Made by a program: the position numbers and the translations under genes. The notes beneath the pieces were generated by a model. It did no database searches, was not told the DNA's origin, and saw only the letters and a list, made by a program, of their open reading frames with translations. Shown here in pieces: positions 8,272 through 18,000 of a stretch of 64,000 nucleotides of DNA. This DNA is from JAGPUQ01 sp050250395 (GTDB taxonomy: Bacteria > Pseudomonadota > Gammaproteobacteria > Pseudomonadales > Porticoccaceae). Within the stretch, counting starts at the first letter, position 1. Every line of letters starts with the position of its first letter. The DNA lies in assembly GCA_050250395.1 (NCBI GenBank), contig JBFWOQ010000007.1:1-64000 (forward strand), given 5' to 3'.

Positions 8272-9207
8272 TCAGTCGCGGTGGAGGGGAATAGCGGCCA
8301 ATCGTGGCAGCACGGCGTCGATCAGGCGGCGGCTGTGGTCGAGCAGTTCGGCATCGGTCGCGGCCAGCGGGCGCAGGATGAACTTGGCGATGCCCTCGCG
8401 CGCATAGGCGGCGATGGTGGCGAGAATGGCGTCTTCGCCCACGGCCAGCAGGTGGCTCAGATCGGCATCCGGCGCGGCGCGGCGGAAACGGCGCAGTTCG
8501 CGCTGACAGACCGGATCGTCGACGGAACCGAAATGCACGAAAAAGCCGGTGCCGTAGTGTTCCGGGTCGATGGTGCGGTCGCTTTCCTTCAACGCCGCCT
8601 GAATGCGCCGGCGCGCCCGGCCGGCACTCGCCGGAGATTCCAGACCCGCCTGCCAGCCGGTGCCGAAGCGCACGGTGCGGCGGATGGCGGCTTCGCTGCT
8701 GCCGCCGATCCACAGCGGCAGCGGGCTTTGCACCGGCAGCGGCGATATCAGGGCATCCCGATACCGGTAATGCTCGCCGTCCGTGCTCACCCGTTCGCCG
8801 CGCCACAGCCTTGAGATGATGTCGAGGCCCTCGTCGGTGCGCTGGCCGCGCCCCCGGGTGCCGCGTCCGGTGGCGGCCCATTCCGGTGCGGTGTCGGCGC
8901 CGATGCCGAAGGCGGGCAGCAGGCGTCCGCCGCTCAGAAAGTCGATGGTCGCGCACTGCTTCGCGAGCACCAGCGGATCGCGCAGGGCGACCGAGGCCAC
9001 GTTCATGCCGAACTTCAGGTGTTTCGACGCCCCGGCGATGGCCGCGAGCGCGGTCATGCATTCGAGAAAGGGTTCGTCCGACACCAGGCGGTCGGTCTGC
9101 CACAGGGAGTCGATGCCGCCCCGATCGCACAGTTCGACCCAGCGCCAGAAGTTGTCGGTTGCCGCGAAGGGAAACCGCGCCATCCCCAGTCCGACGCCGA
9201 TGCCCAT
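8272..9207 (-). CDS. LLM-class flavin-dependent oxidoreductase
   Basis: A 311-residue luciferase-like (beta/alpha)8 barrel protein. Recognisable parts are the WVELCDRGGIDSLW helix, LKFGMNVASVALRDPLVLAKQ, the SGGRLLPAFGIG strand-loop, and PLPLWIGGSSEAA. Family members use FMN or F420 and reduce or oxygenate varied substrates. Most gammaproteobacteria lack F420, so FMN is the more likely cofactor here. It sits between another LLM gene (15 bp upstream) and a QOR-like gene (13 bp downstream). Substrate unknown. Confidence 0.8.
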   Translation of the reverse strand: MGIGVGLGMARFPFAATDNFWRWVELCDRGGIDSLWQTDRLVSDEPFLECMTALAAIAGASKHLKFGMNVASVALRDPLVLAKQCATIDFLSGGRLLPAFGIGADTAPEWAATGRGTRGRGQRTDEGLDIISRLWRGERVSTDGEHYRYRDALISPLPVQSPLPLWIGGSSEAAIRRTVRFGTGWQAGLESPASAGRARRRIQAALKESDRTIDPEHYGTGFFVHFGSVDDPVCQRELRRFRRAAPDADLSHLLAVGEDAILATIAAYAREGIAKFILRPLAATDAELLDHSRRLIDAVLPRLAAIPLHRD

Positions 9208-9222
9208 ATTGGTAGTCCTCGG

Positions 9223-10224
9223 CTAGAACCGGAAGCGGTCGGCGGCAAAGGCCGCCAGGGTGGCTTCGACCGCGGCGGGCGCGGCGCCGGCCAGGGGCGC
9301 GACGATCTGGGTGTGGATACCGGCCGCCGCATCGGCGGCGATGCGCGCGCGGCATTCGTCGGCGCTGCCGATCACCGCGATCTCATCCACCAGGGCGTCG
9401 TCCAGCGCGCCAGCCGTGCGCGCCCGGTCGCGCGCCGCCCAGCCGGCGGCGATCTCGCCTGCCGCGCCCGCGAAGCCGGCCCAGGCAAGAAAGTGGTTGT
9501 ACACCGGATTGGCGTAATAGGGCGCGAAGGCGGCGCGGAACAGATTGCGCGCCGCGGGCTTGTCGTCCGTCACCAGCACCATGGCGCGGTTGACGATTTC
9601 CACGGCGCGCCAGTCCTTGCCGGCGCGCTCGGCGCCGATCCGCACATGCGCCAGTATGTTGGGCAGCGCCGAGCGCGGCCACAGATTGACGATGACGCCG
9701 TCGCCCACTTCGGCGGCGGTCTCGATCATCTTCGGGCGCAGCGCGGCGAGGTAGATCGGCGGCGGGTTTTCCAGCGCTTCCTGGCGGTAGTTGCGGCTGC
9801 GCAGGCCGTCTTGGTCGAAATCGGATTTCTCGCCGCGCAACATCGAGCGTACCAGCAGCGCGGTGTTCCTTACGCGGGTCAGGGGCTTGTCGAAAGCGAC
9901 CCCGTGCCAGTCGATCATCATGGTCTGGCTGGAAGTGCCCAGACCCAGCACGAAGCGCCCGGGCAGCAACTGACCGAGGGTATTGACGGTGGCGGCCAGC
10001 ACCGCCGGGGTGCGGGTGAAGACGGGCGTCACCGCGACGCCGATGCGGATGTGCCGGGTGATGCCGGCGAGTGCCGCCGCCGTGGTCAGCGCATCCGGGG
10101 CGCCGGCATCGGCAAACCAGGCGTCGTCGTAGCCGTGCCGTTCGGCCCAGCGCACGCGCTCCAGGGTGTCGGCGACCTGGGGACCGGCGGGCAGGGTGAC
10201 GGCGATGCGTTTGCGCAGTGTCAT
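9223..10224 (-). CDS. LLM-class flavin-dependent oxidoreductase (second copy)
   Basis: About 333 residues, a paralogue-type LLM protein with RIAVTLPAGPQVADTLERVRWAE, the ITRHIRIGVAVTPVFTR strand, LLPGRFVLGLGTSSQ and a C-terminal barrel close. The start was put at 10224 (MTLRKR); an upstream in-frame ATG at 10257 is possible and neither has a strong ribosome site. It is the first gene of the three-gene run. Its 5' side faces a small inverted-repeat element at 10285-10425, so the promoter must lie in the 60 bp between them or inside that element. Confidence 0.78.
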   Translation of the reverse strand: MTLRKRIAVTLPAGPQVADTLERVRWAERHGYDDAWFADAGAPDALTTAAALAGITRHIRIGVAVTPVFTRTPAVLAATVNTLGQLLPGRFVLGLGTSSQTMMIDWHGVAFDKPLTRVRNTALLVRSMLRGEKSDFDQDGLRSRNYRQEALENPPPIYLAALRPKMIETAAEVGDGVIVNLWPRSALPNILAHVRIGAERAGKDWRAVEIVNRAMVLVTDDKPAARNLFRAAFAPYYANPVYNHFLAWAGFAGAAGEIAAGWAARDRARTAGALDDALVDEIAVIGSADECRARIAADAAAGIHTQIVAPLAGAAPAAVEATLAAFAADRFRF

Positions 10225-10284
10225 GGCAGGGTTCCCGGGAAAGCGGCAGTCTGGCATTTTGCCGGGCTTCGACTCAACCGGTAA

Positions 10285-10425
10285 CAGCTTGTTGAAAAAC
10301 TGCTGCGGCAGCCATCTGCTTCGTTGCGCGGTGCTCGCTTCCTCGCCTATCTGGCTGATATGTCTCGGTCGCTGCGCGCCGTGCGCCTCGCATCTGCCCG
10401 CCTCGCGACGTTTTTCAACAAGCTG
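10285..10425 (+). mobile_element. 141-bp MITE-like element, copy 1
   Basis: A 141-bp sequence bounded by a 16-bp inverted repeat (CAGCTTGTTGAAAAAC / GTTTTTCAACAAGCTG) and flanked by a perfect 4-bp direct repeat GTAA (10281-10284 and 10426-10429), as expected for a target-site duplication. Near-identical copies occur at 14360-14500 and, inverted, at 59058-59198. It has no convincing coding capacity, so it would need a transposase from elsewhere in the genome. Confidence 0.85.
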
Positions 10426-10479
10426 GTAAGCTTCGCACCCTTATCAGATCAGAAGATAAAAAATCAGAGGATAAAAATC

Positions 10480-11532
10480 ATGGCGGAACTGACAGCGGTC
10501 CGGCAGGGCCACGAATTCGACGAGGCGGCGCTCGCCCGCTTCATGGCGGAGCAGGTGACAGGCTTCGTCGGGCCACTGCGCGTGCGCCAGTTCGACGGTG
10601 GCCAGAGCAACCCCACCTTCATGCTCGAAGCCGCCTCCGGGCGCTATGTGCTGCGCAAGCAGCCGCCCGGGCAACTGCTGCCCTCCGCGCATCAGGTCGA
10701 TCGCGAATACCGGGTGATGAAGGCGCTGCAGGACACCGCAGTGCCGGTCCCCAAAATGCACGCCCTGTGCGAGGACACCGGCGTCATCGGCACCAAGTTC
10801 TACATCATGGAAGCGGTCGAAGGGCGCATCTTCGCGCGGCCGCTGATGGAAGAAGCGCCGCTGGAGCAGCGCCGCGAATTGTGGCGCGATCTCGTGCGGG
10901 TGCTGGCCGCGTTACATGCGGTGGACTACAAGGCCGTCGGGCTCGAGGACTACGGCCGTCCGGGCAATTATTACGAGCGCCAGGTGGCGCGCTGGACCAA
11001 GCAGTACAGCGCCGCCAAGACCGCGCATATCGAGAGCATGGAGCAGCTGCTCCAATGGGTGCCGGCCCATATTCCGCCGTCCGACGACGTCTGCATCGCC
11101 CACGGCGACTATCGGGTCCAGAACATCATGTTTCATCCCACCGAGCCGCGCGTGGTCGCGGTGCTCGACTGGGAGCTCTCGACCCTGGGCCATCCCTTTG
11201 CCGATCTGGGCTACCTGTGCATGGAGCACAACGCCGACTTCTACGGCGAGGTGAGCCTGCGTCGCCCGGCCGCCGAACTGGCCGAGCTCGGCATTCCCTC
11301 CCAGGAGGAAGTCGTGCGCTGGTACTGCGAGTTTTCCGGTCGCGAGCGCATCGACGACTGGGAGTTCTACGTCGCCTACAACCTGTTTCGCTCCGCCGCC
11401 ATCGTGCAGGGCGTCTACAAGCGCGGCCTCGACGGCAACGCCAGTTCCACCAACGCGCTCGAATACAAGGACGAATGCCGCAATCGGGTGGATCGCGCCT
11501 GGGAGATTGCGCAGCGTCTGGACCGGGGCTGA
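10480..11532 (+). CDS. APH/ChoK-type phosphotransferase (ACAD10-like)
   Basis: A 350-residue kinase-fold protein. The N-lobe has FDGGQSNPTFML and the YVLRKQPPG lysine. The C-lobe has the catalytic CIAHGDYRVQNIMFH (HGDxxxxN) and VLDWELSTLGHPFADLGYL with the metal-binding Asp. This subfamily resembles the kinase part of ACAD10 and bacterial proteins next to acyl-CoA dehydrogenases; substrates may be hydroxyacyl-CoAs, but this is not demonstrated here. The ATG at 10480 has AGAGGA 7 bp upstream. A NTF2-like gene follows after 49 bp, then a decayed copy of this gene. Confidence 0.85.
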   Translation: MAELTAVRQGHEFDEAALARFMAEQVTGFVGPLRVRQFDGGQSNPTFMLEAASGRYVLRKQPPGQLLPSAHQVDREYRVMKALQDTAVPVPKMHALCEDTGVIGTKFYIMEAVEGRIFARPLMEEAPLEQRRELWRDLVRVLAALHAVDYKAVGLEDYGRPGNYYERQVARWTKQYSAAKTAHIESMEQLLQWVPAHIPPSDDVCIAHGDYRVQNIMFHPTEPRVVAVLDWELSTLGHPFADLGYLCMEHNADFYGEVSLRRPAAELAELGIPSQEEVVRWYCEFSGRERIDDWEFYVAYNLFRSAAIVQGVYKRGLDGNASSTNALEYKDECRNRVDRAWEIAQRLDRG

Positions 11533-11581
11533 TTCCCCGCGCATCGGTGCACCCGACACTGCCGGGTGCGAGGAGGATGGC

Positions 11582-11944
11582 ATGATCGATCAGGAATTCG
11601 CGGCGCACTTCGCTGCCGACTGGATCGCGGCCTGGAACAGTCACGATCTCGAGCGCATCCTGGCGCACTACAGCGACGACTTCGAAATGTCCTCGCCGGT
11701 AATCGTGCAGATCGCCGGCGAACCCTCGGGCCGGCTCAAGGGCAAGCCGGCGGTGGGCGCCTACTGGACAAAAGCGCTGGCGCTGATTCCGCAACTGCAT
11801 TTCGAACTGGTGAGCACTCTGCTGGGCGCGGACAGCATCACGCTGTATTACAAGGGTGCGCGCGGCATGGCGGCCGAAGTGTTTTTCTTTGATCCGCAGC
11901 GCAAGGTGGCGCGGGCTTACGCGCATTACGCGGTGGGAGGCTGA
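11582..11944 (+). CDS. NTF2-like (SnoaL-type) small protein
   Basis: A 120-residue protein of the NTF2-like fold: an N-terminal helix pair (FAADWIAAWNSHDLERILAHY), SDDFEMSSPVI, and a curved sheet ending in YAHYAVGG. The fold is used by isomerases, hydrolases and binding proteins; no catalytic assignment is justified. AGGAGG sits 5 bp upstream of the ATG at 11582, which decides the start. It probably shares a transcript with the upstream phosphotransferase. Confidence 0.75.
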   Translation: MIDQEFAAHFAADWIAAWNSHDLERILAHYSDDFEMSSPVIVQIAGEPSGRLKGKPAVGAYWTKALALIPQLHFELVSTLLGADSITLYYKGARGMAAEVFFFDPQRKVARAYAHYAVGG

Positions 11945-11986
11945 GAATAGCCGCGTAACTGGCTGGCGCATGTCAGGTAGGCGCCC

Positions 11987-12031
11987 TGTCCCCGCGGTGA
12001 ATGTCCCCGCGGTGAATGTCCCCGCCGTGAA
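11987..12031 (+). repeat. 15-bp tandem repeat, 3 copies
   Basis: Three consecutive 15-bp units TGTCCCCGCGGTGAA, the third with one change. They lie directly in front of the decayed phosphotransferase copy. Confidence 0.9.
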
Positions 12032-12032
12032 T

Positions 12033-12535
12033 GCAGTACAGCGCCGCCAACACCGCGCATATCGAGAGCATGGAGCAGCTGCTCTAAGGAAGCGCTGATT
12101 TATTCGTCATTCCCGCCCCCGATCGGAGTCGGGGGCAGGCTTCAGCGGGAATCCATACGTCCGCAACTGATTGAGACTGCGGGAAAACCTGGATGCCCGC
12201 TTTCGCGGGCATGACGGCCGACACGTATTGTTCAGCGTTTCCCTAATGGGTGCCGGCCCATATTCCGCCGTCCGACGACGTCTGCATCGCCCACGGCGAC
12301 TACCGGGTCCAGAACATCATGTTTCATCCCACCGAGCCGCGCGTGGTCGCGGTGCTCGACTGGGAGCTCTCGACCCTGGACCATCCCTTCGCCGAGCTCG
12401 GCATTCCCTCCCAGGAGGAAGTCGTGCGGTGGTACCGCGAGTTTTCCGGTCGCGAGCGCATCGACGACTGGGAGTTCTACGTCGCCTACAACCTGTTTCG
12501 CTCCGCCGCCATTGGGAGATTGCGCAGCGTCTGGA
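12033..12535 (+). pseudogene. Decayed tandem copy of the APH-type phosphotransferase
   Basis: Segments of the 10480-11532 gene recur here almost base for base. 12033-12084 matches 11001-11052; 12244 onward matches from 11053. About 80 bp are missing between two GCCGA repeats (after about 11203), and about 100 bp are missing after GCCGCCAT, before the terminal match ending at 12535. A 155-bp element is inserted at the first junction. The N-terminal half (ATP-binding lobe) is absent. An in-frame stretch from 12250 remains open through the HGDYRVQNIMFH motif, but a functional kinase is not expected. Confidence 0.9.
12088..12242 (+). mobile_element. 155-bp inverted-repeat element inside the pseudogene
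   Basis: The element is bounded by GGAAGCGCTGA and TCAGCGTTTCC (10 of 11 positions complementary) and flanked by CTAA on both sides (12084-12087 and 12243-12246), a likely 4-bp target duplication. It contains two REP-like palindromes, one of them CCCGC-TTTC-GCGGG. Its right 39 bp recur at 28318-28356. No coding sequence. Confidence 0.8.
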
Positions 12536-12619
12536 TTGATTGCAGCAGCGGCTCGATCCCGTCGACCTCGCGCCGGCCGGCGCTCGATACCGGCCTGGCG
12601 CGGAGACGGCGGGTGAAGG

Positions 12620-14230
12620 TCAGTCCGGTTCAACCACCGGATTGCCGTCGGCCATCACGAAGCTTCCCCGAGTATAAATCGCGGCGCCCGGCGTGCTGAC
12701 CACGTTCACAGCGCGAAACTCGGCGCGCAGGTCGCCCGCGCCGAGCGTGCAGCGCAGATAGCCGCGGTGGTTGTCGTGAAAGATGACATGGGGATTGCGT
12801 CCGTTCAGACGCACCGCCGCCCCGTCGTCGCTCTCGTCGGTGCTGTCCCCGTCCGAGCTGATGGATTGCCCGATGAACTCGCTCGCCACCACCGGTGAGG
12901 CGGGATCATCGTAATCCGGTTTGACCTGTGCCACCCAGCCATCGTGCAGATCGCCGGTCAGTACCACGGGGTTGCCTGGGCGAACCTTGCCGATGAATTC
13001 GAGCAGCCGCCGGCGCGCCGCCGGATAGGCGTCCCACTTGTCCAGTTTCAGTTCAGTTTCGCCGTCGGGCTCTCCGACATCCAGCCGGGTGATCGGTACC
13101 TGTTGGGCGAGGAAATTCCAGCGCGTGCGGCTGGCCGCGAGCTCCTCCATCAGCCAGCGCTCCTGCTGCGCGCCCAGCATGGTGCGGCTCGGATCGAAAA
13201 CCGCGTCGCAGGCCGGGCCCGTTCCGTAACCGCAAGGCTCGGTAACGGAGCGGTACTGCCGGGTATCGAGTACATAAAATCGGGCTAGCGAGCCGTACTC
13301 GATCGTTCGGAACGCGAGGATGCCGCCATCATAGGGGCGCTGAAAATGACGCAGGGGCTGGTGTTCCCACCAGGCTTGAAAAGCTGCCGCGCGGCGCGCG
13401 AGAAAGGCCTCCCGGGATTGCTTCGCGGGGTCCTGGGGAATGTCGGCGCTCCAGTCGTTATCCACTTCATGATCGTCGAAACTGACCACCCAGGGGTGCG
13501 CGGCGTGGGCGGCCTGTAGATGCGGGTCCGACTTGTACAGCGCGTAGCGGACGCGGTACTCGGGCAGGGTGATGGGTTCGCCGGCGCCGGTGTGGTGCCG
13601 CACTTTGCTGCTGCCAGGTCGCGGCGCGCCCTCGTAGATGTAGTCCCCCAGAAATATCACCAGATCAAGCGCTTCGTCGGCAAGGTGTCGATGCGCTGTG
13701 TATAGGCCGTCTTCGAAATCCTGGCACGAGGCCACCGCAAAACGCAGCGTCTCCGGGATCCTGCCAGGGGCCGGTGCGGTGCGCGTGCGGCCGATCGGGC
13801 TGGTGTAGTCGGCGGCGTGAAACCGGTAGTAATAGGACCAACCCGGCGCCAGTCCGATGAGGTCCAGATGCACTGTATGTCCGTCAGCGGCCGGTGCCAG
13901 GGTCCAGCCCCGACGAATGATGTGGCGAAATCCGTCGTCGGTGGCGACTTCGTAGCGTACCAGCACGTCCATGTCTGGCATGCCCCCGTCACCGAGTTCC
14001 GGCGTCGGCGCAAGCCGCGTCCACAGCACCACCGCGTGGCTGCGCGGCTCGCCGGAGGCGACGCCCAGGGTAAAGGGATAGGGCAGGGCGGGCGGGTAGG
14101 AACCGGAAGTCGGCCCGGGGAAGCGCGCGTGCGCCGGACTGGAAAGTGCGAACGTGGCGCCCAAGGCCGAGCCATGGACCAGCAGCGCTCGTCGCGTTGG
14201 ATTGAAAGCGGGGCGAGTGAGATGCGCCAT
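12620..14230 (-). CDS. phoD: PhoD-type alkaline phosphatase/phosphodiesterase, Tat-exported
   Basis: A 536-residue secreted metallophosphoesterase. It begins with a twin-arginine-like signal (PTRRALLVHGSALGATFAL). An Ig-like N-terminal domain (LGVASGEPRSHAVVLWTRL) follows, then the PhoD catalytic domain: FAVASCQDFEDG, FLGDYIYEG, SFDDHEVDNDW, and VVLTGDLHDGW, which carry the Fe/Ca ligands. It releases phosphate from phosphomono- and diesters outside the cell. AGGAGG precedes the ATG at 14230. A degenerate Pho-box-like pair (14276-14293 on the minus strand, 10 of 14 core positions) lies about 45 bp upstream. Confidence 0.9.
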   Translation of the reverse strand: MAHLTRPAFNPTRRALLVHGSALGATFALSSPAHARFPGPTSGSYPPALPYPFTLGVASGEPRSHAVVLWTRLAPTPELGDGGMPDMDVLVRYEVATDDGFRHIIRRGWTLAPAADGHTVHLDLIGLAPGWSYYYRFHAADYTSPIGRTRTAPAPGRIPETLRFAVASCQDFEDGLYTAHRHLADEALDLVIFLGDYIYEGAPRPGSSKVRHHTGAGEPITLPEYRVRYALYKSDPHLQAAHAAHPWVVSFDDHEVDNDWSADIPQDPAKQSREAFLARRAAAFQAWWEHQPLRHFQRPYDGGILAFRTIEYGSLARFYVLDTRQYRSVTEPCGYGTGPACDAVFDPSRTMLGAQQERWLMEELAASRTRWNFLAQQVPITRLDVGEPDGETELKLDKWDAYPAARRRLLEFIGKVRPGNPVVLTGDLHDGWVAQVKPDYDDPASPVVASEFIGQSISSDGDSTDESDDGAAVRLNGRNPHVIFHDNHRGYLRCTLGAGDLRAEFRAVNVVSTPGAAIYTRGSFVMADGNPVVEPD

Positions 14231-14359
14231 GGCGATTCCTCCTATGACCGGGCACAGCCAAGATTGCACGTCTGTGTGACTAGCGACTGACACGTCCATG
14301 ACGATCATGTGTTGGCGCAGCGGCCCGGGGGACGGGACTCGTGATCGACCGCGACCTGG

Positions 14360-14500
14360 CAGCTTGTTGAAAAACTGGTACGGCAGCCATCTGCTTCGTT
14401 GCGCGGTGCTCGCTTCCTCGCCTATCTATCGGATATGTCTCGGTCGCTGCGCGCCGTGCGCCTCGCAGCTGGCCGCCTCGCGACGTTTTTCAACAAGCTG
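14360..14500 (+). mobile_element. 141-bp MITE-like element, copy 2
   Basis: Same length, ends and orientation as the copy at 10285, with a few internal differences. Flanking tetramers are CTGG and CTAG, a target duplication with one change. It lies 130 bp upstream of phoD. Confidence 0.85.
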
Positions 14501-14604
14501 CTAGCGCCGTCTCGTATCGGGCACTTTGCGGAGCGCAGCTTTGCGGATCGCAGAATGATGCGCGGTGGAATCCGCGTCCGAAATATCCCGAAAATCTTTA
14601 CTGT

Positions 14605-14702
14605 GGAATTCGGACTGGGGAAGTCGGATTGCGGAAGTCGGATTGCGGAAGTCGGATTGCGGAATTCGGACTGGGGAAGTCGGACTGGGGAAGTCGGATT
14701 GC
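14605..14702 (+). repeat. 14-bp tandem repeat, exactly 7 units
   Basis: Seven consecutive 14-bp units of the type GGAAGTCGGATTGC, with two variants (GGAATTCGGACTGG and GGAAGTCGGACTGG). The period is constant over 98 bp. It lies just 3' of the tRNA-Phe gene (which is on the other strand). Nothing else is recognisable between it and the MITE. Confidence 0.95.
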
Positions 14703-14753
14703 TGACCGGTACGGAGGAAGTCGGCAACGGCGTGCGTGTCGCCATCTTTGTGT

Positions 14754-14829
14754 TGGTGCCCAGGGGCGGAATCGAACCACCGACACGAGGATTTTCAATC
14801 CTCTGCTCTACCGACTGAGCTACCTGGGC
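14754..14829 (-). tRNA. tRNA-Phe (GAA anticodon)
   Basis: Read on the minus strand the gene begins GCCCAGGTAGCTCAGTCGG and ends with the matching CCTGGGC, discriminator A and encoded CCA (76 nt in all). The D-arm, anticodon arm GAGGA-TTGAAAA-TCCTC (anticodon GAA), variable loop and T-arm (GGTTCGATTCC) all fold. No integrase or attachment-site duplication was seen beside it. Confidence 0.97.
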
Positions 14830-15037
14830 AGGCGTGCGAAGGCGCGTATTAAAGCCGTTCCCACCTGGGTCGTCAATGTTGGCGGCACCGCGCTGACGGC
14901 GGCGGCAGCGCGCCGGCGCGGGATAGCGCGGCGGATCCTGACGGAGCCGCTGCCGATCAAAAGGCACCGGGGCGAGCCTCGACGCCTGTCGCCGCAGCCT
15001 CTATGCTGACCACCAGGCTGTGCTGCGAAGTATCCCC

Positions 15038-18000
15038 ATGCCGGTTTCCCTCGACGACAAATACACCCTCACCCAGGGCCGCGCTTACCTCAGCGGCATC
15101 GATGCCCTGGTGCGACTGCTGCTGCTGCAACGCTGGCGCGATCAGGCGGCGGGGGTGAATACGGCGGGGTTCGTCTCGGGCTATCGCGGCTCGCCGCTCG
15201 GTGGGCTCGACAACGCGCTCTGGGAAGCAGCGGAGCATCTCAAGAGCAATCACATCCACTTCCAGCCGGGAGTGAACGAGGAGTTGGCGGCGACCGCCAT
15301 CTGGGGCTCGCAGCAGCTCAACCTGTTTCCGGGTGCGCGCTACGACGGTGTGTTCGGGCTCTGGTACGGCAAGGGCCCCGGCCTCGACCGCGCCATGGAT
15401 CCCCTGAAGCACGCCAACAACTCCGGGACCTCCCCCCACGGTGGCGTGCTGGCGGTGGTGGGCGACGACCACCTCTGCAAATCCTCGACGCTCGCGTTTC
15501 AAAGCGAGGCCATGTTCATTGCCGCCACGGTGCCGGTGCTGCATCCGGGCAGCGTGCAGGATGTGCTGGATCTGGGCCTGCACGGCTGGGCCATGTCGCG
15601 TTTTGCCGGCTGCTGGGTGGGCATGAAGACCACGGCGGACAACATGGACGCCAATGCCTCGGCGGATATGGCGCTCGACCGGGTGCGGATCCTGCTGCCG
15701 GGGGATTTCGCGCTCCCCGAGGGTGGTCTGCACACGCGCTGGCCGGATCAGCCGCTGGCGCAGGAGGCGCGCCTCCAGGGCGCCAAGCTCCAGGCGGTGC
15801 TGGCCTATGCGCGCGCCAACCGGCTGGATCGCGTGGTGCAGGACAGCCCCAGGCCGCGGTTCGGCATCGCCGCTACCGGCAAGGCGTATCTCGACACCCG
15901 GCAGGCGTTGGCCGATCTCGGCATCGACGCGACGCTCGCCGAAACGCTCGGACTGCGGCTCTATAAGGTCGCCATGCCTTGGCCGCTCGAACCCACGGGC
16001 GCGCGCGCCTTTGCCGACGGACTCGACGAAATCCTGGTGGTGGAAGAAAAGCGCGGACTGATCGAGGAACAGCTCAAGACTCAGCTCTATGCGCTGCCCG
16101 ACGGGCGCCGCCCGCGTATTCTCGGCAAGCACGACGCCGAGGGTCGGCCCCTGTTCAGCCCGGCGGGCGAGCTCAATCCGACGCTGATCGCGCGCGCCAT
16201 TCTCGCGCGCCTGCAGCAGTGGCCGGAACTGGCGACGCTGGTGAGCGCATTGCGCGCGCCGCCGCCCGACCCGGCCGCGACGCTCGGCGGACCCCTGCTG
16301 CGCCAGCCCTGGTTCTGCTCGGGCTGTCCCCACAACACGTCCACCAAGGTACCGGAAGGCAGCCGCGCCATGGCGGGCATCGGTTGTCACTACATGGTCA
16401 CCTGGATGGACCGCGACACCGAGACCTTCACCCAGATGGGCGGGGAGGGCGCGGCCTGGATCGGCCAGGCGCCTTTCACCGATACCCGCCATGTGTTCCA
16501 GAACATTGGCGACGGCACCTATTTCCACTCCGGCATTCTCGCGGTGCGCGCCGCGGTCTCCGCCGGGGTCAACATCACCTACAAGATTCTCTACAACGAT
16601 GCCGTGGCCATGACCGGTGGCCAGCACGTCGATGGCAGTCTCACCGTCGAGCAACTGATCCAGCAACTGGTGGGCGAGGGCGTAGAGCGCATCGCCCTGG
16701 TGAGCGACGATCCGGAAAAATACGCGGACGATCTCGCCACGCGCCATCCCGGTTTGAGCATCCACCACCGCGACCGTCTCGACGCGGTGCAGAAGGAATT
16801 GCGCGAACTATCGGGCACCACCGTCATCGTCTACGACCAGGTGTGCGCCACCGAACTGCGCCGGCGCCGCAAGCGCGGCCTGCTGCCACAGCCGCAGCGG
16901 CGCGTGTTCATCAACGAGCGTGTGTGCGAAGGTTGCGGCGACTGCGGTGTACAGTCGAACTGCCTGTCGGTGGTGCCGGTGGAAACGCCACTCGGCCGCA
17001 AGCGCGCCATCGATCAGAGCGCCTGCAACAAGGATTACTCCTGTCTGAAAGGATTTTGCCCGAGCTTCGTCAGCGTTCACGGCGGCAGTTTGCGCCGTCT
17101 CCATGGCGGGAACGCCGACGCCGATTTCCCCGCGCTGCCGGAACCCCGGGTGCCGGCACTGACCGCGCCCTTTAGCGTGTTGCTGCCCGGCGTGGGCGGC
17201 ATGGGCGTGCTCACCATCGGCGCGGTGATGGGGATGGCGGCCCACCTCGAAGGTCGCGGCGCCCTGGTGATGACCCAGACCGGGCTGGCGCAGAAGTTCG
17301 GCGCGGTGACCGCGCATGTACGTATCGCACCGCACCAGGACGACATTCACGCGCACTGCATTCCCCAGGGCGGCGCTCATCTGCTGCTCGGCGCCGATCT
17401 GGTGGTCGCTTCGGGGCGCGAGGCGCTGGCGCGGTTGGCGCCCGGCGCGGTCGCCGTGGTCAACAGCCACGAATCCCCCACGGCGGCTTTCACCCACGAC
17501 CCGGACGCGGCCTTCCCCGGCAACGCAATGGAAGCGGCGTTGCGCTGCGCCACCGTGGCGTGCCATTTTGTCGATGCGTCGGCGCTGGCCGCGGCGCTGA
17601 TGGGCGATGCCATCGCGGCGAATTTCTTTCTGCTCGGTTACGCCTGGCAACGCGGGCTGGTGCCCCTCGCCGAGACCGCGCTCACCGACGCGATCCGTCT
17701 CAACGCGGTGGCGGTAGAAACGAATCTCAAAGCCTTTCTGTGGGGCCGCCGCTACGCCGCCGATCCGGCGCGGGTGCGCCGCAGCGCGGGCATCGAGGAG
17801 ATCGACTACGAACCGCCGCGTCAGACCCTGGACGAACTGATCGCCGAACGCGAAGGCATGCTGACCGACTATCAGAACGCCGGCTATGGCGCACGCTATC
17901 GCGCACTGGTGGTGCGGGTGCGAGAGGCGGAAGCGCGCCTCGGCACGCAGGATTTTCCCCTCGCCACGGCGGTGGCGCGCTATTACCACAAGCTGCTGGC

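Noticed and set aside
10324..10479. A longer N-terminus of the phosphotransferase extending into the MITE
   Set aside because: The extension is encoded by the repeat element, whereas AGAGGA sits in front of the ATG at 10480, where the protein begins as its family does.
14605..14702. Seven short regular repeats considered as CRISPR
   Set aside because: The units are contiguous, 14 bp long, with no spacers.
14754..14829. tRNA-Phe as an integration site for a genomic island
   Set aside because: No integrase gene and no repeat of the tRNA 3' end were found in the flanking sequence; neighbouring genes look like core metabolism.
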